From: Kiritimatiellia bacterium
GTDB lineage: Bacteria > Verrucomicrobiota > Kiritimatiellia > RFP12 > UBA1067
DNA length: 64,000 nucleotides
Direction of reading: 5' to 3'
Assembly: GCA_016296065.1 (NCBI GenBank)
Contig: JAEDKA010000004.1
Span: 1 to 64,000, forward strand
The position numbers were made by a program, and so were the translations under genes. Below the pieces are notes generated by a model. That model did no database searches. It had not been told where the DNA came from and was given only the letters and a program-made list of their open reading frames with translations. The first letter of the stretch is position 1, and every line of letters starts with the position of its first letter. Below, piece by piece: positions 50,218 through 58,491 of this stretch.

Positions 50218-50302
50218 TGCGTCGCGGAGCGACGCAACCCCCTGGTGCCGCAGCGGCGGCGCGGGTAAGGCGCATTTAGGGGGTCCGTCGCTCCGCGACG
50301 GA
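50218..50302. repeat. REPIN-like 85-bp inverted element, copy 2
   Basis: Same length and arms as copy 1, with a few changes in the centre. The flanking 97 bp (ACATTCACAATACTCGCA, then ATCGGGAGC and GTGAACTGCTCCACGCCC) are also duplicated, so the repeat unit is about 181 bp in tandem. Confidence 0.85.
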
Positions 50303-50466
50303 CATTCACAATACTCGCAAGAAATCAAATAATCGGGAGCGTGCGAGAAAAGCGTATGGAAATTGACTTTCTAGTGAACTGCTCCACGCCCTTTGAGGAC
50401 TAACGGCTGAGGATTGCGGCAGGAAACGCGGCGCGCCCATCGCCGCCATCCTTTGGCATTTCTTGT

Positions 50467-50492
50467 TGCGTCGCGGAGCGACGCAACCCCCT
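50467..50492. repeat. solitary half-element of the REPIN-like repeat
   Basis: TTGCGTCGCGGAGCGACGCA and a following CCCCCT reproduce the left arm only. It lies between copy 2 and the aspartate kinase stop and could also serve as a 3' hairpin for that gene's transcript. Confidence 0.75.
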
Positions 50493-50540
50493 AAAACTCC
50501 AACCCGCTCTACACGGCTAAACCTCTGCCATGACGGCCGA

Positions 50541-51899
50541 TCAGCCGAAGAATGCCTTGTAGAGCGCGCGGACGGCGTTGTCGCGGTCCTGCTTCCTGAT
50601 GGCGATCATGAACGAGACCTCGCTGGAGCCCTGGTTCACCATCGACATGGAGATTCCCGCGGACGCGAGCGCAAGGCACGCCTTGGCGAGCATGCCGGGC
50701 GTGTAGCACATTCCCTCGCCCACGACCATCAGCATCGTGAGATCGCGCTCAACAGTCACGAAGTCGGGCTCGAGCTCGCGCTTGATCGTCGCCACGACGC
50801 GGCGCTCGACCTCCTTCGGAAGATACTGCTCCTTGATGACGATGCACTGCGAGTCGACGCCCGAGGGCATGTGCTCGTAGGGGATGCGCTCGCTCTCGAG
50901 AATCTGCAGGAGACGGCGGCCGAAGCCGATCTCGCGGTTCATCAGGTACTTCTCGACGACGATGTTGCAGAATCCGTCCGCGCTCGCGACGCCCACGACA
51001 GTGCCGGGCACGACCCTGCGGGACTGCTGGATCATCGTGCCGGGCTCGCCCGGGTGGTTGGTGTTGCGGATGTTGATCGGGATCCTCGCCCTGACCGCCG
51101 GGATGACCGCGTCGTCCGCGAACACGCCGAAGCCCGCGTACGCAAGCTCGCGCATCTCGCGGTAGGTCATCGTCGGGATGCCCTCCTTCACCTCGGGAAC
51201 GATGCGCGGATCGACCGGATACACCGAGTCGACGTCCGTGAAGTTCTCGTAGACGTCCGCGCATACCGCCGCCGCGAGGATCGACCCGGTGATGTCCGAG
51301 CCGCCACGCGGGAACGTCGCGACCTTGCCCTCCTTCGTGTAGCCGAAGAAGCCGGGGTAGATGACGATCCCCTCGAAGTTGGAAAACGCGCGCGAGAGCG
51401 TCGCGTAGCTTTCGGGATCGAGCGTCGCGTCGCCGAACTCGCCGCGCAGGATCATGCCCGTCTCCTTCGGACCCGCATAACGCGCCTTCTTCCCACGCGC
51501 CGCGAACGCCACCGCGACAAGCTTCGCGTTGTTGTCCTCGCCAGCGGCCTTCATCAGGTCCTTGAACTCCGCCGGACTGAGCTCGGCGCACTGCGCAAGG
51601 CGTCCCTTTATGTCGCGCGAAATCTCGCTCACGATGTCATCGCCGAGCTTAAGCTCGTCCGCGATGGACGCGTAGCGCTCCACCACTGCAGCGAACTGGC
51701 GGTCCGTGTTCTCGCCCGCCAGCGCCGCGTCCGCGAGCGCGATTAGGAGGTCAGTCACCTTCGTGTCGCCCTTGTCGCGCTTGCCGGGTGCGGAAACCAC
51801 CACGATGCGCCTTGCGGGATCCGCAAGGACGATGTCTATCACCTTGTTTAGCTGGGTCGCGTCCGCGAGGGACGAACCGCCGAATTTGCAGACTTTCAT
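50541..51899 (-). CDS. lysC: aspartate kinase
   Basis: This 452-residue enzyme catalyses the first step of the aspartate pathway (Asp to aspartyl phosphate). The N-terminal KFGGSSLADATQLNKV is the amino-acid-kinase ATP loop; FPRGGSDITGSILAAAV near 270 is the typical substrate loop. Two ACT domains (about 310-450) end with AGISMSMVNQGSSEVSFMIAI, which normally bind lysine or threonine. It lies downstream of homoserine dehydrogenase as a separate gene. There is no Shine-Dalgarno: the gap is filled by octad repeats (TTTTCAAC type on the coding strand). The hom-lysC pairing supports shared transcription. Confidence 0.93.
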   Translation of the reverse strand: MKVCKFGGSSLADATQLNKVIDIVLADPARRIVVVSAPGKRDKGDTKVTDLLIALADAALAGENTDRQFAAVVERYASIADELKLGDDIVSEISRDIKGRLAQCAELSPAEFKDLMKAAGEDNNAKLVAVAFAARGKKARYAGPKETGMILRGEFGDATLDPESYATLSRAFSNFEGIVIYPGFFGYTKEGKVATFPRGGSDITGSILAAAVCADVYENFTDVDSVYPVDPRIVPEVKEGIPTMTYREMRELAYAGFGVFADDAVIPAVRARIPINIRNTNHPGEPGTMIQQSRRVVPGTVVGVASADGFCNIVVEKYLMNREIGFGRRLLQILESERIPYEHMPSGVDSQCIVIKEQYLPKEVERRVVATIKRELEPDFVTVERDLTMLMVVGEGMCYTPGMLAKACLALASAGISMSMVNQGSSEVSFMIAIRKQDRDNAVRALYKAFFG

Positions 51900-51909
51900 G
51901 TCTTTGGAA

Positions 51910-51943
51910 GTTGAAAGGTTGAAAAGTTGAGAGGTTGAAAAGT
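51910..51943. repeat. octad repeat between hom and lysC, related to TTTCAAC heptads
   Basis: GTTGAAAG, GTTGAAAA, GTTGAGAG, GTTGAAAA and a partial GT run in tandem. On the coding strand they read TTTTCAAC/CTCTCAAC-type units. They take the place where the lysC ribosome site would be expected. Confidence 0.85.
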
Positions 51944-51952
51944 CCTCGTCCC

Positions 51953-53248
51953 TTACAGGACTCTGAGCTTCACCGGATCCTCGCCGGTGACGCCGGCGGC
52001 CTTGATCTCGGCGAGCGCGGCGTCGATGTCGGATGCCTTGGCGACGCGCGTCATCGCGACGACAGGGACGGGGAGGTTGCCCTCGGACGACTCCTTCTGC
52101 GACAGCGCGGAGATCGAAACGCCGTGCTTGCCGAGCGCGGACGCGACGACGCCCATCGCGCCGGGACGGTCCGTGAGCATGAACCTGAGGTAGTACTTCG
52201 ACTTGATGTCGCCCGCCGCGCGGAGGCGCACCTTGCCCTCCGCGTAGTTCGGCACGCCGCGCGCATAGCGCGTCTCGTCATAGGCGAGGTTGCGCGCGAT
52301 GTCGCCGATGTCGCCGATCACGGTCGAAGCCGTCGGAGCGCGGCCTGCGCCGCGCCCGTAGTACATCGTGTAGTCCGACATGTCGCCCTTCACGTACGCG
52401 GCGTTGAACGCGTCGTTCACGTTGGCGAGCATGTGCGAGAACGGAATGAGCGTCGGATGCACCCCGACCTCCACCTCGTCTCCCTCCTTCGCCACGACGG
52501 CGAGGAGCTTGATGCGGTAGCCGAAGTCCGCGGCGTACTTCACGTCCGCCCCCGCAAGGTTGCGAATTCCCTCGACCTGCACCTGGTCGAGCGTCGGCTG
52601 GAAGCCGTACGCGAGCGCTGCGAGGATGCACGCCTTGTGCGCGGTGTCGAATCCGTCGATGTCGAGGGACGGATTCGCCTCCGCGTAGCCGAGCTTCTGC
52701 GCGTCCTTAAGGACATTGTCGAAGGGAAGCCCCTCGTTCTCCATCCTGGTGAGGATGTAGTTGCACGTTCCGTTGAGGATGCCGTGTATGGACTCGATCT
52801 CGTTTCCGGCGAGGCCCTCGCGCAGCACGCGGATGATCGGGATTCCGCCTCCGACGGACGCTCCGAAGTAGATGTCGACGTCGTTCTTCGCCGCCGTCTC
52901 GAATATCTCGCGCCCGTACTCCGCGAGAAGCTTCTTGTTCGCGGTCACGACGCACTTTCCGTTGCCGAGCGCCGTGAGGACGAACGTCTTCGCGATTCCC
53001 GTGCCGCCGATCGTCTCCACGATGATGTCGACCGAGGGGTCCGCGAGAACGGAACCTGCGTCCGTCGTGAGCACACCTTCGGGGACGCTGATGCCACGGT
53101 CCGTCGTTATGTCGAGGTCCGCAATCTTCTTGAGTACAATGTCGACGCCGAGGCGCTTCGCCATGACGTCGCGATGCTTCAGAAGACCGTCGGCGACTCC
53201 TGCGCCGACGGTTCCGAATCCGAGTATTCCGACTCCAATCTGCTTCAT
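51953..53248 (-). CDS. hom: homoserine dehydrogenase
   Basis: This 431-residue enzyme has a Rossmann start (IGVGILGFGTVGAGVADGLL), catalytic-region motifs (KKLLAEYGREIF, FGASVGGGIPIIRVLREGLAGNEIESIHGILNGTCNYIL, the family signature, then DGFDTAHKACILA) and a C-terminal ACT domain (FMLTDRPGAMGVVASALGKHGVSISALSQ) for feedback control. It reduces aspartate semialdehyde to homoserine for threonine and methionine synthesis. It has its own promoter and AAGGCAG ribosome site; lysC follows 53 bp downstream. Confidence 0.95.
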   Translation of the reverse strand: MKQIGVGILGFGTVGAGVADGLLKHRDVMAKRLGVDIVLKKIADLDITTDRGISVPEGVLTTDAGSVLADPSVDIIVETIGGTGIAKTFVLTALGNGKCVVTANKKLLAEYGREIFETAAKNDVDIYFGASVGGGIPIIRVLREGLAGNEIESIHGILNGTCNYILTRMENEGLPFDNVLKDAQKLGYAEANPSLDIDGFDTAHKACILAALAYGFQPTLDQVQVEGIRNLAGADVKYAADFGYRIKLLAVVAKEGDEVEVGVHPTLIPFSHMLANVNDAFNAAYVKGDMSDYTMYYGRGAGRAPTASTVIGDIGDIARNLAYDETRYARGVPNYAEGKVRLRAAGDIKSKYYLRFMLTDRPGAMGVVASALGKHGVSISALSQKESSEGNLPVPVVAMTRVAKASDIDAALAEIKAAGVTGEDPVKLRVL

Positions 53249-53276
53249 ATTCTGCCTTTTTGCAATTGAAGTGGAT

Positions 53277-53306
53277 ATTTTACTCTTTTTTCGCCGCTCC
53301 CGTCAA
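53277..53306 (-). promoter_or_regulatory. hom promoter
   Basis: On the minus strand TTGACG (53301-53306), an 18-bp spacer and TAAAAT (53277-53282), with the ATG at 53248 after a leader of about 22 nt containing AAGGCAG. Confidence 0.65.
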
Positions 53307-53334
53307 TCGGAAACGCCACCGTCCCGCAAGGCGG

Positions 53335-56300
53335 TCAGGCGCGGGCCTTGAGCTGGCGGCGGCGCAGCGCCGTGGCGGAGAGGTACGCGAAGACGCGCTT
53401 CACGTTCTCGCGCCACGTCTGGAAGAGCGCGTAGAGACCGGGCACCAGGAGGATTCCGAACGACACGGACGCGAACATGCCCCAGAACTCGGTCGTGCCG
53501 AGGTGGTTGCGGCTCGCAGCGCCCGCGCCGGTCGCGACCATCATCGGGAGAGTTCCGAGCAGCGTCGTGAGGGCCGTCATGAGAAGCGCCCTAAGGCGCT
53601 CGCCAGCGGCAACGCCAGCGGCGTCGACGATGGAGTAGCCCTCGTTCTCGCGCTTGTCCTTCGCGAACTCGACGATGAGAATCGCGTTCTTCGAGGCGAG
53701 GCCGATGAGAAGGACAAGACCGAGCTGCGCGTACACCGACAGCGAATACGGAGCGCCGGTCATCCAGATTCCGAACCACTTGAGCCCCACGAGCGCGCCG
53801 AACACCGCGACGAAGATCGAGAGCATCACCGGAAGCGGAATCGTCCACGACTCGTACTGAGCGACGAGGAAGAGGTATCCGAACAGAATCGCGAGCGCGA
53901 TGAGCGGAACGGCCGAGCCGGCGTTGCGCTGCTCCTGGAACGTGATGCCAGACCACTCGTAGCCGTAGTCCTCGGGAAGGACCTCCTTCAGCACCTGGCG
54001 GATCTGCTCCATCACCTCGCCGGACGCGACGCCGGGCTTAGGCATGACCGTGACGCCCGCCGCAAGGAACATGTTGTAGCGGCTGACGGCGCGCGGACCT
54101 ATCTCGCGCGAGATCGTGCCGAGCGAGCCGATCGGCACCATCGCGCCCGTCTCGCTCCTGACGTACAGCTTCTCGACGGACTCCGGCGTGGCGCGGCCTT
54201 CCCAGTCGGACTGCACCGTCACGCGGTTGACCTGCGTGCCGAGGTTGACGTCGTTGACGTACCTGGAGCCGAGGTAGTTCTGGAGCGTCGAGTACACCGT
54301 CGCGACAGGCACCTTGAACATCTCCGCCTTGTCGCGGTCGAGGGAGAACCTGAGATGCGGCGTCTGCGCCGTGTAGCCCGAGAACGCCGCCATCACCGTC
54401 GGCAGCGCGTTGAGCCGTCCGAGGACCTCCTTCGTCACGTTGTCGAGGCGCATCGGGTCTACGTCGCCCTTCGACTGGATGCGGAGGTCGATTCCGGAGT
54501 TCGCGCCGAGGCCCGGGATCGCCGGCGGCACGAACACCTTGACGGCGGGCTCCGGGATCTCGCGCATGACCGCGTTGATCTTGCCCATCACCGCCTGCAC
54601 GCTCTGGTCCCTGCGCTTGCGCTGCTCCCACGGGAGAAGCTCGACGATCACCGTCGACAGGTTCTCTCCGCGTCCCGCGACGAGCGAGAAGCCGGAGATG
54701 GTGAGGATGCTCTGCACTTCCGGAATCTTCTCCGAGAGGAGCTTCTGGGTGCGCGACGTGATGTCGACCGAGCGCTGCCTCGTCGAGCCCTCGGGGAGCT
54801 CAAGCGACATGAAGACGACGCGCTGGTCCTCCTCCGGCAGGAACGACGTCTGCGTGGATGTGAACATCGAGACCGTGAGGAGTATCGTCAGGATGAGGAG
54901 CATCATCGCGAGGAAGATGCGGCTCGCGAGCCACTTCGCGATGCGCACGAAGAAGCCCTTGAACGCGTTGATGGCCCAGTTGAACCACGCGAATGGCCCG
55001 TGCCTGAACGGACGCGCCTCGTGCAGCAAGAGCGAGCAGAGCGCCGGCGCGAGCGTGAGGGCGCACACCGTCGAGAAGCACACCGCCGCGGAGAGCGTCA
55101 CCGAGAACTGCTGGTAGATGCGTCCGGTGATGCCGCTCATGAAGCCGACGGGGACGAATATTCCGAGAAGGACGAGCGTCGTCGCGATGACGGCGGACGT
55201 CACGTCGCTCATCGCCTGGATCGTCGCCTCCTTCGCGTTGAGCCCGCGCGTCTCTATGAGGAACTGCACGCGCTCGACGACGACGATGCAGTCGTCGACG
55301 ACAACGCCGATTGCGAGGACGAGTCCGAACAGCGTCAGGATATTGATCGAGTACCCGAGGAGCGCCATGACGATGAACGTCGAGGAGAGGGATACGGGAA
55401 TCGTTATGCAGGGGATGAGCGTCGCGCGCCAGTCCTGCAGGAAGAGGTAGCATACGAACACGACGAGCGCGAACGTGATGAGTAGCGTCTCGACGATCTC
55501 CTTGATGCAGCGGCGGACGAAGTCCGTGGCGTCGTACGCGAGCACGATCTCCATGTCCGGCGGGAAGAACTCCTTGAGGCGCTCGAGCTCCTTCTGAACG
55601 GCGTCCATCGACTTGATGGCGTTCGCGCCCGGCTTCTGCTGGAGCGCGATCTGCACGGAGTTTCCGCCGTCGTAGGTGCCGGCGAACATGTAGTTCTGCT
55701 CGCCGATCTCCGTGCGGGCGACGTCCTTGAGCTTCACGATGCCTCCGTTGGCGTCGCGGCGCACGACGATCTCGTCGAACTCCTCCGGCGTCATGAGGCG
55801 GCCCTTGGCGAGAAGCGTGTAGCTGTACGCGCCGTGGGGCCCGGTCGGCGACGCGCCGACGGTGCCGAGCGAGGCCTGGATGTTCTGCTTCGTGACGGCG
55901 GCGATGACCTCCTCGGAGTTCATGCCCTGCGCTGCGAGGCGGGCCGGATCGAGCCAGACGCGCATCGATAGCTTCGGGCCGTAGATCGTGCATTCGCCGA
56001 CGCCTTCGACGCGCAGAAGCACGGGCTGGAGGTTCGCGTAGGCGTAGTCCGATAGCTTCATGCGCGAAATGGTGCCCTTCGGCGAGCGCAGCGCGAAGAA
56101 GCCGAGGAAGTCCGTCGACTGCGCGCGGAGTCGTCCGCCGAGTTGCTTCACCTCGGTCGGAAGCTTCGCCTCGGCCTGGGCGCAGCGGTTCTGCACCTTG
56201 ACGAGGTCCATGTCGCGGTCTGACTCGACCTCGAACGACACCTTCAGCTGGTACTGCCCGTCGTCGGTGCAGTCCGACGACATGTAGAGCATGTCGTCCA

Positions 56301-56556
56301 CGCCGTTCACCTCGTCCTCGAGCGGCGTCGCGACGGTGTTCATCACCTCTCGCGCGTTCGCGCCGGGGTAGGAGTACGAGACGGATATCTCGGGCGGCGT
56401 GAGCTGCGGATACTGCGAGATCGGCAGCTTCCAGATGGCCATCACGCCGGCCATCGACAGCACGATCGCGATGACCATCGCGAAGCGCGGACGCTCCACG
56501 AACACGCGCGAAAACGTCTTTATCTGGTCGATCGACTCTCTAATCGGTAGTTTCAT
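53335..56556 (-). CDS. RND multidrug efflux transporter (AcrB/MexF-like, HAE1 family)
   Basis: This 1073-residue inner-membrane pump has twelve membrane helices in two repeats. The first starts RPRFAMVIAIVLSMAGVMAIWKLPISQYPQLTPP. The proton-relay Asp pair is in helix 4 (GLVLAIGVVVDDCIVVVERV), and the second half has LIALAILFGYLFLVAQYESWTIPLPVM and GLASKNAILIVEFAK. The periplasmic loops contain GARPTGPHG- and SDFLGFFALR-like segments of AcrB type. It is placed 10 bp after the membrane-fusion protein gene in a tetR-acrA-acrB-type operon. An outer-membrane factor is not encoded nearby. Confidence 0.95.
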   Translation of the reverse strand: MKLPIRESIDQIKTFSRVFVERPRFAMVIAIVLSMAGVMAIWKLPISQYPQLTPPEISVSYSYPGANAREVMNTVATPLEDEVNGVDDMLYMSSDCTDDGQYQLKVSFEVESDRDMDLVKVQNRCAQAEAKLPTEVKQLGGRLRAQSTDFLGFFALRSPKGTISRMKLSDYAYANLQPVLLRVEGVGECTIYGPKLSMRVWLDPARLAAQGMNSEEVIAAVTKQNIQASLGTVGASPTGPHGAYSYTLLAKGRLMTPEEFDEIVVRRDANGGIVKLKDVARTEIGEQNYMFAGTYDGGNSVQIALQQKPGANAIKSMDAVQKELERLKEFFPPDMEIVLAYDATDFVRRCIKEIVETLLITFALVVFVCYLFLQDWRATLIPCITIPVSLSSTFIVMALLGYSINILTLFGLVLAIGVVVDDCIVVVERVQFLIETRGLNAKEATIQAMSDVTSAVIATTLVLLGIFVPVGFMSGITGRIYQQFSVTLSAAVCFSTVCALTLAPALCSLLLHEARPFRHGPFAWFNWAINAFKGFFVRIAKWLASRIFLAMMLLILTILLTVSMFTSTQTSFLPEEDQRVVFMSLELPEGSTRQRSVDITSRTQKLLSEKIPEVQSILTISGFSLVAGRGENLSTVIVELLPWEQRKRRDQSVQAVMGKINAVMREIPEPAVKVFVPPAIPGLGANSGIDLRIQSKGDVDPMRLDNVTKEVLGRLNALPTVMAAFSGYTAQTPHLRFSLDRDKAEMFKVPVATVYSTLQNYLGSRYVNDVNLGTQVNRVTVQSDWEGRATPESVEKLYVRSETGAMVPIGSLGTISREIGPRAVSRYNMFLAAGVTVMPKPGVASGEVMEQIRQVLKEVLPEDYGYEWSGITFQEQRNAGSAVPLIALAILFGYLFLVAQYESWTIPLPVMLSIFVAVFGALVGLKWFGIWMTGAPYSLSVYAQLGLVLLIGLASKNAILIVEFAKDKRENEGYSIVDAAGVAAGERLRALLMTALTTLLGTLPMMVATGAGAASRNHLGTTEFWGMFASVSFGILLVPGLYALFQTWRENVKRVFAYLSATALRRRQLKARA

Positions 56557-56566
56557 CTTCCGCTCC

Positions 56567-57763
56567 TCACAGCTTGAACGGCTTGTAGTCGGCGGCGTTC
56601 TCCTCGGTCTTCGTCGCCTCGGCGAACTCGACCTTCATTCCGCTCACGAGCTTGCGCGTGCCCGCGACGACGACCTTCGTTCCGGCGGAGAGGCCCTTCG
56701 TGACGGGGACGAATCCGTCGTGCGCGGGCAGCGTCTCCACGGGAACCGCCTCGACCGTTCCGTCGTCTTTCAGCACGAACACGCCGACGCCGCCTGTGGG
56801 CAGGTCGACGATCGCGGTCTGCTGCACGGTCGGGTACTTCAGCGGGTCCTTGCGGTCGGCGAGGAGCGTCACGTAGCTGTTCGGGACGAGCAGGCGGTCG
56901 GGGTTCGGGAACGAGAGGCGCATCATGATCGTCGCCGTCTCGAGGCTCATCTGGTTGTCGTCGAAGTCGAACGTTCCCTCGCGGTCGTACTCGCTGCCGT
57001 CGGGGAGAAGGATGCGCGTGCGGTAGTCGATCGCCCTGCCGGACTTCTGCGCGGCGCGCCACGCGACATACGCGCGGTCGGTGAGCGGGAAGCTGACGCG
57101 GATCGGGTCGATCTGCACGATGCGCGCGAGCGCGCCCTTCGACGGCGCCACGTAGTCGCCCACGTGGGCGGCGGACTTGCCGATCTGCCCCGCTATCGGC
57201 GCGACGACGACCGTCTTCTTGAGGTCGTACTCCGCTACGACGAGGTTCGCCTTGGCCTGGAGCACCGCGGCCTTCGCCTTCTCGGCGGCCGCCTCGGCGT
57301 TGTCGCGCTCGAGCTGCGTGATGCCGCGCTCGTCGGCCTTCTCCATTCGCTCGAAGTAGCGCTCCGCCCTGCGCGCCTCCGCCTCCGCCGCGGCGAGGTC
57401 GGCCTTGCGCTGGTTGGCGACGGCCTGGTAGCGCTCGTCGTCGATCACGTAGAGGAGCTGGCCCGCCTTCACGACGTCGCCTTCCTTGAACTTGATCTCC
57501 TTGACGTATCCGTCGACCTGCGGAAGAAGCTCCACCTCCTGCACGGCCTCCGCATGCGCGACGTATCGCTCTGGAAGGTTGTAGGGAAGCTCCTTCACCT
57601 CCTCGACGCTCACGGTCTGCGATGCTGGCGGAGGCATCTGCGCCTGCTGGTTCTTCTTCGCGATGCCGGCGTATATGCCGCACCCGATCCAGCCACCCGC
57701 GAGGCACACAGCCGCGAGCACGAGCGTGCCGATCACGCTTCCGATCTTCGATCCTTCTGCCAT
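56567..57763 (-). CDS. RND efflux periplasmic adaptor (membrane-fusion protein)
   Basis: This 398-residue protein has an N-terminal membrane anchor (IGSVIGTLVLAAVCLAGGWIGCGIY), lipoyl-type half-motifs (AEAVQEVELLPQVDGYVKEIKFKEGDVVKAGQLLYVID; TVVVAPIAGQIGKSAAHVGDYV), a coiled-coil hairpin (about 95-160) and beta-barrel and membrane-proximal domains. The start at 57763 is fixed by AAGAAGGAGAAAT, which lies inside the 3' end of the tetR gene 2 bp upstream. It links the RND pump to an outer-membrane channel. Confidence 0.92.
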   Translation of the reverse strand: MAEGSKIGSVIGTLVLAAVCLAGGWIGCGIYAGIAKKNQQAQMPPPASQTVSVEEVKELPYNLPERYVAHAEAVQEVELLPQVDGYVKEIKFKEGDVVKAGQLLYVIDDERYQAVANQRKADLAAAEAEARRAERYFERMEKADERGITQLERDNAEAAAEKAKAAVLQAKANLVVAEYDLKKTVVVAPIAGQIGKSAAHVGDYVAPSKGALARIVQIDPIRVSFPLTDRAYVAWRAAQKSGRAIDYRTRILLPDGSEYDREGTFDFDDNQMSLETATIMMRLSFPNPDRLLVPNSYVTLLADRKDPLKYPTVQQTAIVDLPTGGVGVFVLKDDGTVEAVPVETLPAHDGFVPVTKGLSAGTKVVVAGTRKLVSGMKVEFAEATKTEENAADYKPFKL

Positions 57764-57765
57764 TT

Positions 57766-58389
57766 CTATTTCTCCTTCTTTATTCTGTTCCAGATTGCCT
57801 CGTACGCGTGACCCAGCGTCTGGCCGAGGTCGCGGACGAGAAAATGGTCTATGCGGGACTGCACGAGCCCGTCCCAGAGGGCTATCGCCACGATCGCAAC
57901 CTCCTCGGCGTCGACGTCCGGGCGCGCACGCCCCGCCGCGATGTCCGCCTTCACCGCGTCCCTGAACGCCTGCATCGGGCCCGACTGCGTGTTCGCGAGA
58001 AGATCCTCGCGCACCTTCGCCATCGAGGCGTCGGACCACTTGATCTGGCACTTCATCAGCTGGAAGAACGCAGTGCCCTTCGGATCCTCCACCAGCTGCA
58101 TGGCGTTGCGCACCATCATGTCCGCGACCTTCGGGAAAGTCAGCTCCCCGTGCGGCATCAGCTCCTCGAGCTGGCGGCGGAACTTGTCGAGCGCAAGGTT
58201 CACGAGCTCCACGAGAAGCGCCTCCTTCGACTCGAAGTGCCAGTACACCGCGCCCTTCGTCATCTTCAGCCGCGCCGCGATGTCGGTAAACGTCGTGTGC
58301 TCGTAGCCCTTTTTCGCAAAAAGCGAGAGCGCGCTCGCGAGTATCCTCGTGCGCGTCTTCTCTGCGTCCTCTTTCCTTTTACGAGCCAT
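57766..58389 (-). CDS. TetR-family repressor of the RND efflux operon
   Basis: This 207-residue protein has a TetR HTH (about 10-58: RTRILASALSLFAKKGYEHTTFTDIAARLKMTKGAVYWHFESKEALLVEL) and an all-helical ligand domain resembling AcrR/TtgR. Its promoter has a perfect inverted repeat over the -10 and spacer, so it probably autoregulates the tetR-adaptor-pump operon and is released by the pump's substrates. The leader is only about 10 nt with no Shine-Dalgarno. Confidence 0.92.
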   Translation of the reverse strand: MARKRKEDAEKTRTRILASALSLFAKKGYEHTTFTDIAARLKMTKGAVYWHFESKEALLVELVNLALDKFRRQLEELMPHGELTFPKVADMMVRNAMQLVEDPKGTAFFQLMKCQIKWSDASMAKVREDLLANTQSGPMQAFRDAVKADIAAGRARPDVDAEEVAIVAIALWDGLVQSRIDHFLVRDLGQTLGHAYEAIWNRIKKEK

Positions 58390-58399
58390 TTGAACGCAT

Positions 58400-58429
58400 A
58401 TTATACATACCTTCGGGTATGTATGTCAA
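58400..58429 (-). promoter_or_regulatory. efflux operon promoter with overlapping TetR-type operator
   Basis: On the minus strand, perfect TTGACA (58424-58429), an 18-bp spacer and perfect TATAAT (58400-58405). A 9+9-bp perfect inverted repeat ATACATACC-N4-GGTATGTAT (58403-58424) fills the spacer and touches the -10. It resembles the AcrR box in sequence style. Binding by the adjacent TetR protein would block RNA polymerase. Confidence 0.85.
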
Positions 58430-58491
58430 GTGCCCGCGGAAATAATCCGTAAGGGAGTAGTTATCAGGTATTTCCTTATAAAGGAGACCTG

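Noticed and set aside
50028..50328. Small minus-strand frames repeated in the 50-kb region (RRGATDP... and similar)
   Set aside because: They are translations of the REPIN-like DNA repeat, with no start signals, and change frame between copies.
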